Assembly: GCA_965229725.1 (NCBI GenBank)
Contig: OZ245923.1
Coordinates: 124,001 to 188,000, forward strand
Direction of reading: 5' to 3'
From: Aquirickettsia sp965229725
Lineage (GTDB): Bacteria > Pseudomonadota > Alphaproteobacteria > Rickettsiales > Midichloriaceae
DNA: 64,000 nucleotides
A model generated the notes under the pieces. The model was not told the origin of the DNA and ran no database searches. It was given only the letters and a program-made list of their open reading frames with translations. A program made the translations under genes and the position numbers. Numbering within the stretch: the stretch's first letter is position 1; every line of letters begins with the position of its first letter. Positions 35,652-44,054 of this stretch are shown here, piece after piece.

Positions 35652-37151
35652 TTATCCCAATTCCTTCGGTATTTTAATAACACCATTTGATGAGATATAT
35701 GGTTCACTAGAATTATTATAAACCATAATTTCAGCTTTTGATTTTTTATTGAGTATTTGTTGCTCAAGAATCTTTTTATTTGGAATACTTCTTTTCTTAC
35801 TATCATTTAAAGCCATTAGTAAATTACTGCTACTCTTGGCTGTTTGGTTAATTTTTTTAATATATTTATTACTATAGCGAGGATTTTTTGAATGATACAT
35901 TGCAACCGCTTCCTGCCAATTATTAGTCTTTCGATAGTTGCTTGCCAAATAATATGCAGAATATCCAACGTTATGATATGGCGATGCCATTTGCTCAATA
36001 TTTGCAAAATTATGCTTATGATATTTATAATTTATTTGATTACAACCTATATCTACACTCTCCTTTCCACTAGCTATATGCATTTTCACTGCTTTTACCA
36101 ATTCACTTTTAGTACTATAAAATTTCGACTTTCCGTTTATATTGGCAGTCCATGGCCATGGTTGAAGCCTTTTTGAATTTTTATCATATTTCCCAGATTC
36201 TACTAAAGATATTAGATACAAAAAATTCTTCGGAATATTATATTTTCTTTCAAAAAGTTTGATTGCTTTTAAACAATGCATCACATCAGAAGAATTAAAT
36301 TCTGATGCATTTGATGTTTTGAGATTTGATAAAAATAATGTGCCAAACATTATAAGAACAATCAAAGCATTAGTTACAACATTAGAGTTTTTCTTCTTCT
36401 TTATTCTACAATGATAGTAACAACTTCCTACAGGAATAAAGCAAATATAGAGTAGCCCAATTATTGGCAAAACAATCCATGGTTCAAAAATAATTCCAGT
36501 GAACACAATGCCTAAAAATATCAATATAATATTTACTCTCTCCTTTGGCACAGTTATTTTTTTAGCTGAATAAATTGGAATTTTACTTATCATCAGCAGT
36601 CCTATTACAGTCATATATATTGCAACAAACCAATATGAAAATATAAAAATTTTGTTTTTAAAAAGCTCAAACCCACACGTCATTGGAATTAACAGTAAAC
36701 CTGCTGCAACTGGCATTGGAATCCCAACAAAAAAATTATTTTTAATTTCATTATCTTTATCATCTGAAGCATTTTGCACATTAAATCTAGCAAGCCTTAG
36801 TGCTGAGCAAGCTATATAAACCAGAACAATTGCCCATCCAACACCCTTGTAAGGTATTTCTTTTAGTGACCACAAATAAACTGCTATCCCAGGTGCTACC
36901 CCAAAATTACATAAATCAGCTAAGGAATCTAGTTGAGCACCAAATTCGCTGGTAGAATTTAGCAATCTAGCAATTTTACCATCAAGGCCATCCAGAAATG
37001 CAGCAATAATAATTAGTGCCACAGCTATATTAAACTTTCCATCCAACGAATACCTAATGGATGTTATACCTAAGCATAACGCTAATATTGTAATTATGGA
37101 AGGTATTAACTTCTGTATCGGCACATTTAGTTTTTTTGGCGCAATAGTCAT
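35652..37151 (-). CDS. pssA: Fusion of phosphatidylserine synthase (PssA) with a lytic transglycosylase domain
   Basis: Residues 1-250 are PssA, which makes phosphatidylserine from CDP-diacylglycerol and serine. The CDP-alcohol phosphotransferase motif is complete (D54-G..D57-G...A61-R62...G71...D75...D79) amid membrane helices. After a KKKK linker (251-254) comes a hydrophobic segment (259-275) ending TSNASE, like a signal peptide. A soluble-type transglycosylase domain follows: SLVESG with catalytic Glu318, PWPWTANI, SVDIGCNQINYKYH, NVGYSAYYLA and AMYHS. That domain cuts peptidoglycan and in alphaproteobacteria is often a separate gene. The hydrophobic segment would put it in the periplasm. 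psd follows the same strand 17 bases upstream. Possible recent fusion by loss of a stop. Confidence 0.85.
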   Translation of the reverse strand: MTIAPKKLNVPIQKLIPSIITILALCLGITSIRYSLDGKFNIAVALIIIAAFLDGLDGKIARLLNSTSEFGAQLDSLADLCNFGVAPGIAVYLWSLKEIPYKGVGWAIVLVYIACSALRLARFNVQNASDDKDNEIKNNFFVGIPMPVAAGLLLIPMTCGFELFKNKIFIFSYWFVAIYMTVIGLLMISKIPIYSAKKITVPKERVNIILIFLGIVFTGIIFEPWIVLPIIGLLYICFIPVGSCYYHCRIKKKKNSNVVTNALIVLIMFGTLFLSNLKTSNASEFNSSDVMHCLKAIKLFERKYNIPKNFLYLISLVESGKYDKNSKRLQPWPWTANINGKSKFYSTKSELVKAVKMHIASGKESVDIGCNQINYKYHKHNFANIEQMASPYHNVGYSAYYLASNYRKTNNWQEAVAMYHSKNPRYSNKYIKKINQTAKSSSNLLMALNDSKKRSIPNKKILEQQILNKKSKAEIMVYNNSSEPYISSNGVIKIPKELG

Positions 37152-37168
37152 TCTAATTACACAATAAT

Positions 37169-37966
37169 TTACTTATTGTCGCTCACTTTTTTTCTCACTA
37201 CCTTAGCTTTAGTTTTGGGCTTATTAGTAGACTCATGCTTATTGTCTTTTTTAGCATCCACTAATTTTTTAGGAGCCGGAATTTTTAAGCTTTTTTCGTT
37301 AATATCCTTAAATTCTCCAATGACTGTTTCACCCCCTATCATTCTTTGCCCTTCCAACACTTTTATGTCAAAGTTTGTTGGCAAATAAAGATCTACTCTA
37401 CTTCCAAACCTAATTATGCCAAATCTTTCTCCAGTTGTCACTTTTTGGTTGTCTTTTAAATCACAAACGATTCTGCGTGCAATAAGCCCAGCAATCTGAA
37501 CAACGCCTATTTCACGCTTATTGCTTAGTTCTAGGAGGATTGATTGCCTTTCGTTATGCTCACTAGCTTTGTCCAACGATGCATTGAAAAATTTGCCATG
37601 GTGATAATTAAGTTTCTTCACCACGCCAGCAATCGGTATTCTGTTTACATGCACATCAAAAACATTTAAAAATATGCTTATTCTGTTCATTTCATCTTGC
37701 GTATTTGCTATTTCTTTTGGTAATTTTGCTTTTTCAATTTTTTGCACTATCCCATCGGCAGGACTAACAACAACGTTTTCTTGATGTGGCACAATCCTGT
37801 TTGGATCACGAAAAAAGAAAATACACCATAGAGTTAATATGACCCCAAGCCAACCTAGTGGCTGAGACCAAACAAAAAACACTAGTGTAATTATTGCAAA
37901 AACACTTATAAAGAAATAACCTTCTTTATGGATGCTTGGAACAAACTCTCTAATAGTATCTAACAT
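37169..37966 (-). CDS. psd: Phosphatidylserine decarboxylase
   Basis: Psd decarboxylates phosphatidylserine to phosphatidylethanolamine at the inner membrane. The short (265-residue) alphaproteobacterial form has two N-terminal membrane helices, the motif FLNVFDVHVNRIP, YHHGKFFNASLDKASEHNER, and the self-cleavage site FGSR in IIRFGSRVDLYLP, where Ser becomes the pyruvoyl group. The Lys/Ala/Pro-rich last 40 residues are non-conserved. It precedes pssA on the minus strand, so both steps of PE synthesis are co-transcribed. Confidence 0.96.
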   Translation of the reverse strand: MLDTIREFVPSIHKEGYFFISVFAIITLVFFVWSQPLGWLGVILTLWCIFFFRDPNRIVPHQENVVVSPADGIVQKIEKAKLPKEIANTQDEMNRISIFLNVFDVHVNRIPIAGVVKKLNYHHGKFFNASLDKASEHNERQSILLELSNKREIGVVQIAGLIARRIVCDLKDNQKVTTGERFGIIRFGSRVDLYLPTNFDIKVLEGQRMIGGETVIGEFKDINEKSLKIPAPKKLVDAKKDNKHESTNKPKTKAKVVRKKVSDNK

Positions 37967-38104
37967 AAATATTTCAAACTAAATTTTATTATCTTATATC
38001 ACACATACCACACAACTCAAATTGAAAAATTTTATTATATCAGCATTTGAGCTTTACTATTATTTTTTCTAGAATATAAAGAAGAAAAATTTAGGTAATA
38101 ATTT

Positions 38105-39307
38105 ATGAAATTATTCTTTGTAATCGTAGCTTTTTGCTTTGTAGTTGCACATGTGCAAAATGATCTCATCTCTCCAACATTTCCAGACATGATTATATTT
38201 TTCAATACTAATTCAAGTATATTTCATTTAATGAGTAGCGCTTACTCTTTAGGAGTGGGTATAGGTAGTTTTTTTTTAGGTCCTATTTCTGATTACGCAG
38301 GTAGGAAAAAAACTCTATTAATTGGATTATTGATCCTAATATCTGGTTGCCTTTGCAGCATGCTAAGCTCAAATATACATTATTTAATATGTTTCAGATT
38401 TTTTCAAGGAATTGGCACTTCAGCTCCAATGGTCGTGTGTATTGCAATGGTATTTGATGTTTGCGACAAGGAAAAAGCAAGAACTTTTGTTGGCTTAAAA
38501 AATGGCATATTAACTTTTGGCAAAGCAATTTCACCAGTAATTGGAGGATATTTGGGTTTGCTGATAAGTTGGCAGTTTAATTTCTTATTAATTACAATTT
38601 TTGCAAGCTTAGCAATATTATTGGTATCAATATTTATTGATGAAACCTATAAATCGACTTCTAATTCCTCTCAAACAAATGTAAATCATCTCATTAATAA
38701 TTTACGCCACATTTGCAAAAATTATGTTTTTTTACTCTCTGATAAAATAATGGTGGCATATCTTTTTGTCCTTGGCTTTATGGCGTGCAGCATAATCACC
38801 TTTACCATAGGAGCTTCAATTATATACATCAATCATCTAGGCGTCAGTAAAAGCATATATGGCTATTATCAAGGAGCTGTGTGGGCTGTATTTGGTGCTT
38901 TTTGTTTTTTAACACAATATATTATTAAATTTACAAATATTTCCATAGCAAAAAAAATAGGATTTACATTGATGGTTATTGGTTGCACCTCACTTAATTG
39001 TACCGCCTATGTATTTACAACCCCATATTTTATTACATTAAGCATGATGATTTGTAGTGCAAGCTTTGCAATTTTAATAACAATTCTATTTACTGATGCA
39101 ATGTCACTTCATCCTCATGTTAAAGGTGCAAGTTCTTCAATAATTGCGTTTACAAGAACTCTTTTAGTAACAATTACTATAGCTTTAGCAGGCTATTTTT
39201 TTAATGGCACCATTGTCCCCCTAACGATTATGATTACAATTTTACTTAGCATAACTGCAATCATATATATATTCGTCATCCACCTCCATGCATATAAAAC
39301 GAATTAA
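38105..39307 (+). CDS. MFS drug-efflux transporter, Bcr/CflA-like
   Basis: The 400-residue protein has 12 predicted transmembrane helices. The first half has SPTFPDMIIFF, the loop motif GPISDYAGRKKTLLIGLLI and RFFQGIGTSAPMVV; the second starts near residue 210. This is the pattern of Bcr/CflA proton-driven efflux pumps (drugs, possibly sulphonamides or host compounds). A short aggtaa lies before the ATG. It is a single gene on the plus strand between psd and fliQ. Confidence 0.85.
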   Translation: MKLFFVIVAFCFVVAHVQNDLISPTFPDMIIFFNTNSSIFHLMSSAYSLGVGIGSFFLGPISDYAGRKKTLLIGLLILISGCLCSMLSSNIHYLICFRFFQGIGTSAPMVVCIAMVFDVCDKEKARTFVGLKNGILTFGKAISPVIGGYLGLLISWQFNFLLITIFASLAILLVSIFIDETYKSTSNSSQTNVNHLINNLRHICKNYVFLLSDKIMVAYLFVLGFMACSIITFTIGASIIYINHLGVSKSIYGYYQGAVWAVFGAFCFLTQYIIKFTNISIAKKIGFTLMVIGCTSLNCTAYVFTTPYFITLSMMICSASFAILITILFTDAMSLHPHVKGASSSIIAFTRTLLVTITIALAGYFFNGTIVPLTIMITILLSITAIIYIFVIHLHAYKTN

Positions 39308-39318
39308 TAGTCTCTTTT

Positions 39319-39585
39319 CTACTGTAGATTAATTATATGTGAAACAATATTTTCCATATAACTAGAAAAAATGCTCCCCATATAATCTAGAGATAACAAT
39401 ATAGAAAAGAAAACAGCTATTATCTTTGGTACAAATGAGATTGTAGGTTCTTGAATTTGTGTTAAGGCCTGAACTAATGATATTAACACACCAACAACTA
39501 ATGCCACTAAGAGAAGAGGCATAGATAGTTTTAGCAGAACAATTAAAGTGTCCTGCGCTATTTGTGTGATAGCTCCCGCATCCAT
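39319..39585 (-). CDS. fliQ: Flagellar export apparatus protein FliQ
   Basis: The 88-residue protein has two transmembrane helices (residues 13-38 and 50-72). It carries the family pattern AQDTLIVLLKLSMPLLLVALVVG, LVQALTQIQEPTISFVPKI. FliQ is part of the FliPQR export gate for flagellar proteins. It follows secB by one base, which is probably an incidental operon. fliP and fliR are not in the window, so flagellar genes are dispersed. Confidence 0.93.
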   Translation of the reverse strand: MDAGAITQIAQDTLIVLLKLSMPLLLVALVVGVLISLVQALTQIQEPTISFVPKIIAVFFSILLSLDYMGSIFSSYMENIVSHIINLQ

Positions 39586-39586
39586 T

Positions 39587-40030
39587 TTAGTTCAATTTTT
39601 CATTTGATTTTTTATTATTATTGTAAAGAGTCATAAAATCTACCGGGGAAATATATAAAGGCAAATATCCTCCATCTCTCGAAAGATCAGAAATTATCCT
39701 TCTAGCATATGGAAAAATAATATTTGGGCACTGGATAAAAATTACTTTTTCTTTATCCTCTACATTTTTTTCTAAAGTAAAAATTCCTGCATATTTTAGG
39801 TCTATTAAATACTGAACTTCATCCTTAACAATTGATTTAACATTAATTCCCAGTACCACTTCATAGGTTTCATCTTGCACGCCATGTGCCCCAATATCAA
39901 TTGATACATCTACTTCAGGCTTATCATTGTTTAATAAACTATACGGAGCTTTTGGATTTTCAAAGGATAAATCCTTGATGTATTGAGCATTAACCAATAC
40001 ACTACCATTGATGCCTGATTTTTGTGACAT
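39587..40030 (-). CDS. secB: Protein-export chaperone SecB
   Basis: SecB keeps precursor proteins unfolded for the SecA translocase. The 147 residues show the SecB core: NAQYIKDLSFENPKAP, VSIDIGAHGVQDETYEVVLG, KYAGIFTL, FIQCPNIIFPYARRIISDLS and YISPVDFMTLYNN. Length and motif order are normal. It is divergent from the Tim44-like gene, the usual alphaproteobacterial neighbourhood. Confidence 0.97.
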   Translation of the reverse strand: MSQKSGINGSVLVNAQYIKDLSFENPKAPYSLLNNDKPEVDVSIDIGAHGVQDETYEVVLGINVKSIVKDEVQYLIDLKYAGIFTLEKNVEDKEKVIFIQCPNIIFPYARRIISDLSRDGGYLPLYISPVDFMTLYNNNKKSNEKLN

Positions 40031-40145
40031 AATTAAAATTTCAAATTTTGTTTAATTAAATGATTTATATCAAATTTACTTGAAGAATACAAAGATAATA
40101 TATATTACAGTATATAAATAATTTATAACGTACTCCTAAAAAATT

Positions 40146-40787
40146 ATGGATTTGATTTTTCTAATAGCGATAACTACCTTTATCATTTACAAACTTTTCC
40201 AAAGCCTTGGTAAAGAAGATAAAAATTTAAAACAATTTAAACATATCGAGCCTGTCCTAAATAGTCTAAAAAAGCATGTAAATCATATTAAAAATGTAGA
40301 ATTTGAGGTTATTTCACTAAAAGAAGCAGATTTAAGCCCAAAAATTAAGCAAGTATTCGAAAAATTGTTAAGAGAAGAAAAATCTTTTAGTGTGAGCAAC
40401 TTTATCGATGGTGCAAAAAAGGCATTTAAAATGATTCTAATTGCTTTTAACTCTAATGAAATACAAACTTTAAAGGAGTTATTAAATTACCCACTTTATC
40501 AAAAATTTATTACAGAAATAAATACCAGAATTAAAAATACAGTAAAACAAGAAGTAACCTTAGTTGGAATAAAAGATGTAAAAATACTTGATGCAGATAT
40601 ACAAGACAATATTGCCTCAATCAAATTAGAAATTGTTAGTGAACAAATTATTATTGGTAGAGATAAAGATAAAAAAATAGTATCTGGAAGTGCCAATAAA
40701 ATATTACAAATATGTGACATCTGGACTTTTAGCAAACAGATTAAGTCTGGAAATTTATGGCAATTAACACAAACTGAATCTAAATGA
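40146..40787 (+). CDS. Tim44/TimA-like membrane-associated protein
   Basis: The 213-residue protein has an N-terminal membrane anchor (LIFLIAITTFIIYKLFQSLG), then a Tim44-like C-terminal domain with FSVSNFIDGAKKAFKMILIAF, LKELLNYPLYQKFI and a final DIWTFSKQIKSGNLWQLTQ. Tim44 of mitochondria belongs to this alphaproteobacterial family. A role in inner-membrane protein handling is plausible. It overlaps mltA by four bases (ATGA) and is divergent from secB, the typical arrangement. Confidence 0.88.
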   Translation: MDLIFLIAITTFIIYKLFQSLGKEDKNLKQFKHIEPVLNSLKKHVNHIKNVEFEVISLKEADLSPKIKQVFEKLLREEKSFSVSNFIDGAKKAFKMILIAFNSNEIQTLKELLNYPLYQKFITEINTRIKNTVKQEVTLVGIKDVKILDADIQDNIASIKLEIVSEQIIIGRDKDKKIVSGSANKILQICDIWTFSKQIKSGNLWQLTQTESK

Positions 40788-41929
40788 AATGTTTGAAATT
40801 TAAAAATTTACTTTTATTATTTTTGGTTATTATTTTATGCTCTTGTTCTAGCAGTTATAAAAGAAAATACAAAGTTAGAAAAGTTAAATTTATTAAAACT
40901 GAATATAGTAAAATAGTGGGATGGAAGTATGATTCTCATCTCATTAGCCTCAATACATTTTCAAATTCCTGCAAGGCAATCCTTAAAATTAGTGATAATA
41001 GCCCCATCAGTAGATCAACACACTTGGGAGGTAACGCCAGAAATTGGAAAAGAATTTGCCAACATATAAACAAACAAAAATTTAAAACCAACGAGCAAGC
41101 TAAACGTTTTTTTGAAAAATGGTTCACACCATATATAGTATTAGATGGGCGAAACACCGCAATTGGTAAATTCACCGGCTATTATGAAATTGAAATAAAT
41201 GGAAGCACTAGAAAGACACGGAGATGTAAGCACCCAGTGTATATGCCGCCTAAAAACCTTTCACAAAATCAACGTAAAAATTACCTTTCTCACTCATCAA
41301 TTAATAATGGCTCATTGAAAGGGAAAAATTTGGAAATTTTATGGGTGGATAATCATGCAAGACTATATTTTATGCATATCCAGGGATCTGGCAGAATTAA
41401 ATTAAATGACGGTAGACTAGTTCGTTTAGGATACGCTGGACAAAATGGTCATGATTACAAATCTATAGGCCCTTATTTCAAAGAATATAATGCAACAGGT
41501 ATTAATTCTGCGCTTGATATGATTGAATGGCTACACAGAAATCCAAGGGATAGTAGAAAAATTATTGAACGTAACCAGTCTTATGTGTTTTTCAAAACAA
41601 TTAATGGAGATGGCCCAATTGGTGCCCAAGGAATAGCACTTACACCTGAACGCTCTATTGCTATAGATAAAGCTATTTACCCTTATGGAACACCAATTTG
41701 GATTGACACATCATTACCTAAAACAAGAAATTATATAGAGAGAAAATACAGAAGGTTATTTATAGCTCAGGATACTGGAGGCGCGATAAAAGGAGCTATT
41801 AGAGGTGATGTATTTTTTGGTCATGGAAAAAGAGGTGAAGAACTAGCGTGCTATATGAATAATAAAGGGAAGCAATACGCACTCTTTCCAAAAAGTGTCA
41901 AAATACCAAATTATTATCGCACACATTAG
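40784..41929 (+). CDS. mltA: Membrane-bound lytic murein transglycosylase A
   Basis: The 381-residue lipoprotein has a signal peptide ending IILCSC (lipobox), so it should be lipidated and cut by LspA. The MltA domain covers residues about 100-270 (KFTGYYEIEINGS, YFMHIQGSGRIKL, RLGYAGQNGHDYKSIG) and ends in a 3D domain with FIAQDTGGAIKGAIRGDVFFGHG, where Asp is catalytic. It trims peptidoglycan. Its presence implies that murein exists here, in agreement with the second transglycosylase at 35652. Confidence 0.96.
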   Translation: MKCLKFKNLLLLFLVIILCSCSSSYKRKYKVRKVKFIKTEYSKIVGWKYDSHLISLNTFSNSCKAILKISDNSPISRSTHLGGNARNWKRICQHINKQKFKTNEQAKRFFEKWFTPYIVLDGRNTAIGKFTGYYEIEINGSTRKTRRCKHPVYMPPKNLSQNQRKNYLSHSSINNGSLKGKNLEILWVDNHARLYFMHIQGSGRIKLNDGRLVRLGYAGQNGHDYKSIGPYFKEYNATGINSALDMIEWLHRNPRDSRKIIERNQSYVFFKTINGDGPIGAQGIALTPERSIAIDKAIYPYGTPIWIDTSLPKTRNYIERKYRRLFIAQDTGGAIKGAIRGDVFFGHGKRGEELACYMNNKGKQYALFPKSVKIPNYYRTH

Positions 41930-42015
41930 CAATACCTCACTAAAGCGCATCAATTATTGACAAAATATAAGCACATATATAGATTCTTGATACAAATAAA
42001 CGCTTATTTTGAGAT

Positions 42016-43014
42016 ATGTTTTCTTTAAGCTATCCTAGGACAAGATCTCAGAGATTGAGAAGTTGTAAATGGAGCAGAGATTTGTTTGCAGAAACAAGCA
42101 TTAGCCCCAAGAATTTAATACAGCCTTTTTTTGTTACTGAAGGAAATAATATTAGGGATGAGATTGGCACTATGCCAAATATATTCAGATATAGTATTGA
42201 TAATTTAATAAAGGAGATAGCTATCGCAGCGGAACTAGGTATCAAGGCAATTTTGCTATTTCCACAAATCACAAATGATAAAAAAAGTACTGATGCTAAG
42301 GAATCATATAACATTAATAATTTAATTTGCAGAGCTATAAGGGAAATAAAAAAGCAAAAAGTTGATATCGGAATAATGGCAGATGTCGCACTTGATCCAT
42401 ACACTTTAAATGGCCATGATGGCATTACTGATAAGGATGATAAAATTTTAAATGATCCAACAATAGATATACTGTGCAAGCAATCAATGAGTTTAGCAGA
42501 AGCTGGTTGCGATGTAATTGCTCCATCAGACATGATGGATGGCAGAGTAGGAAAAATTAGAGCTTCATTAGAGCAAAATGGATTTCATAATACTAAAATT
42601 ATCTCATATTCAGCGAAATATGCTTCAAATTTTTACGGACCATTTAGAGATGCTGTTGGCTCTAAAAATTGCCTTAAAAATTCTTCCAAAGATACCTATC
42701 AAATGGACTTTCGAAATATTCAAGAAGCTATTACCGAAATTGGGCTTGATATTTCTGAAGGAACTGATGCCGTTATTATAAAGCCAGGCATGCCATATTT
42801 AGATGTAATAAGTCTAATAAAAAAAGAATTTAATATACCCATAATCGCTTACCAGGTTAGTGGAGAATACTCAATGCTAAAAATTGCTGGCGAAAGGGGT
42901 ATATTTAATACTGACCAAGCATTTATCGAAAGCTTCATCTCATTCAAAAGAGCTGGTGCTTGCTCCATAATAACATATGCTGCCATAGGGATCGCAAAAA
43001 AGCTTATAAAATAA
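42016..43014 (+). CDS. hemB: Delta-aminolevulinic acid dehydratase
   Basis: HemB condenses two 5-aminolevulinates into porphobilinogen for haem. The 332-residue protein shows the N-terminal RLRSCKWSRDLFAE, the metal loop MADVALDPYTLNGHDG (Asp/Ala in place of the cysteines, the magnesium-type form), the active-site lysines in ISYSAKYASNFYGPFRDA and AVIIKPGMPYLDVI, and IAYQVSGEYSM. Length and order are as expected. It is a single gene; an accessory operon follows. Confidence 0.97.
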   Translation: MFSLSYPRTRSQRLRSCKWSRDLFAETSISPKNLIQPFFVTEGNNIRDEIGTMPNIFRYSIDNLIKEIAIAAELGIKAILLFPQITNDKKSTDAKESYNINNLICRAIREIKKQKVDIGIMADVALDPYTLNGHDGITDKDDKILNDPTIDILCKQSMSLAEAGCDVIAPSDMMDGRVGKIRASLEQNGFHNTKIISYSAKYASNFYGPFRDAVGSKNCLKNSSKDTYQMDFRNIQEAITEIGLDISEGTDAVIIKPGMPYLDVISLIKKEFNIPIIAYQVSGEYSMLKIAGERGIFNTDQAFIESFISFKRAGACSIITYAAIGIAKKLIK

Positions 43015-43037
43015 CCCTATTCATTCAATGTAAAAGG

Positions 43038-43116
43038 CTGTTAATAACAGTGTTAAATGAAAATCAACAAGTGGCTAACTAGGTCACCAAGCATAATTTT
43101 AGCTAAATAGCTAAAA
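43038..43116. repeat. Two perfect palindromes upstream of the accessory operon
   Basis: In the 304-base gap between hemB and the dioxygenase gene lie ctgttaataacag (43038-43050) and the longer inverted repeat ttttagcta-aa-tagctaaaa (43097-43116, 9-base arms). The second may be a bidirectional terminator or a dimeric regulator's site. No other gene is seen in the gap. Confidence 0.45.
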
Positions 43117-43318
43117 GGTGTTACTGTCCCACTATGTATATAACAGGAAAATCACATAAATTCTAAAAACCTTGCAATTAAATAAAGAATCGCAGTAGTA
43201 TTACAAGATAGTGACGTTGATAAAATCATCATTATCTTATTTTTATTAAAATTTGTTTAATGAAGGCACTGTGAGGAAAATAAAAAGCACATAAATTAAA
43301 TTGCTATAAGGAGTAAAA

Positions 43319-44031
43319 ATGTCAGTAGATAACATTTATGCAGATAGCTATCAATTAAAAATTCCGGCTATATGCTACCAAAATTTAAGCTGTGAGAACC
43401 AGAAAATACCGAAAGCGCTATATCAGTATATACTTAATAGATCCGGTATAATGATTATTAATCTTAATTATCATGAAAAAACAGGAGATACCTTAGTTAA
43501 GGTAGTAAACGCTATAGGAGGAATATTGCATAATCATAATGATAAAGATGCTATTTTATGGGATGTAAAACCTGCGCAAAATACTAATGGAGAGTATTTA
43601 GCAAGGTCACATCAGTTAAATGAATTTGTACTACATACAGATTGCTCTTATGAAGAAAAAATACCAGATTTTATAGCTCTTTATGTTGTTCATCATGATA
43701 AATTAGGTGGTGGGAAAAATTTATTATCCCAGAAGAATTTAAAAAAGGAGTGGAATATATATATGCTACGATAATAGATGAAAATTTTAATATACGGTAT
43801 AGAAGGGCTATTATAGATCAAAGTGAATTGTCAAAAGAAATGAAAGCCGCCTTAGATGAGTTTGATGAACTTTGTCATTCTCCTATTATAAATAGAGGAT
43901 TTGAATTAAAAACAGGACAATTAATACTACTAAACAACAAGCGTTTTTTACATGCAAGAACTGAAATAAAAGATAAAAACAGGCACCTTATCCGTGCAAG
44001 ATTTTTTACAAACTTTGATAAATTTACATAA
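43319..44031 (+). pseudogene. TauD/TfdA-like Fe(II)/2-oxoglutarate dioxygenase, split by one missing A
   Basis: Two frames join into a 237-residue protein if one A is added to the A5 run at 43715-43719 (GGGKK-FIIPEEFKKGVEYI). The first part holds the iron ligands H106-x-D108 (VLHTDCSYEEKIPDF); the second holds the distal His in NKRFLHARTEI and the 2-oxoglutarate-binding Arg in RHLIRARFF. This is the TauD/TfdA pattern, also used by amino-acid hydroxylases in natural-product pathways. A strong ribosome binding site (aaggag) precedes the ATG. It is the first gene of a three-gene plus-strand operon; the partner starts 23 bases later. As written it gives a 151-residue dead product, unless slippage corrects it. 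Confidence 0.75.
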
Positions 44032-44054
44032 ACATAATTTACTAAAGAAAAAGC

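Noticed and set aside
42048..42533. 161-codon open frame on the minus strand inside hemB
   Set aside because: Antisense shadow of a clear HemB; low-complexity hydrophobic translation without a ribosome binding site.
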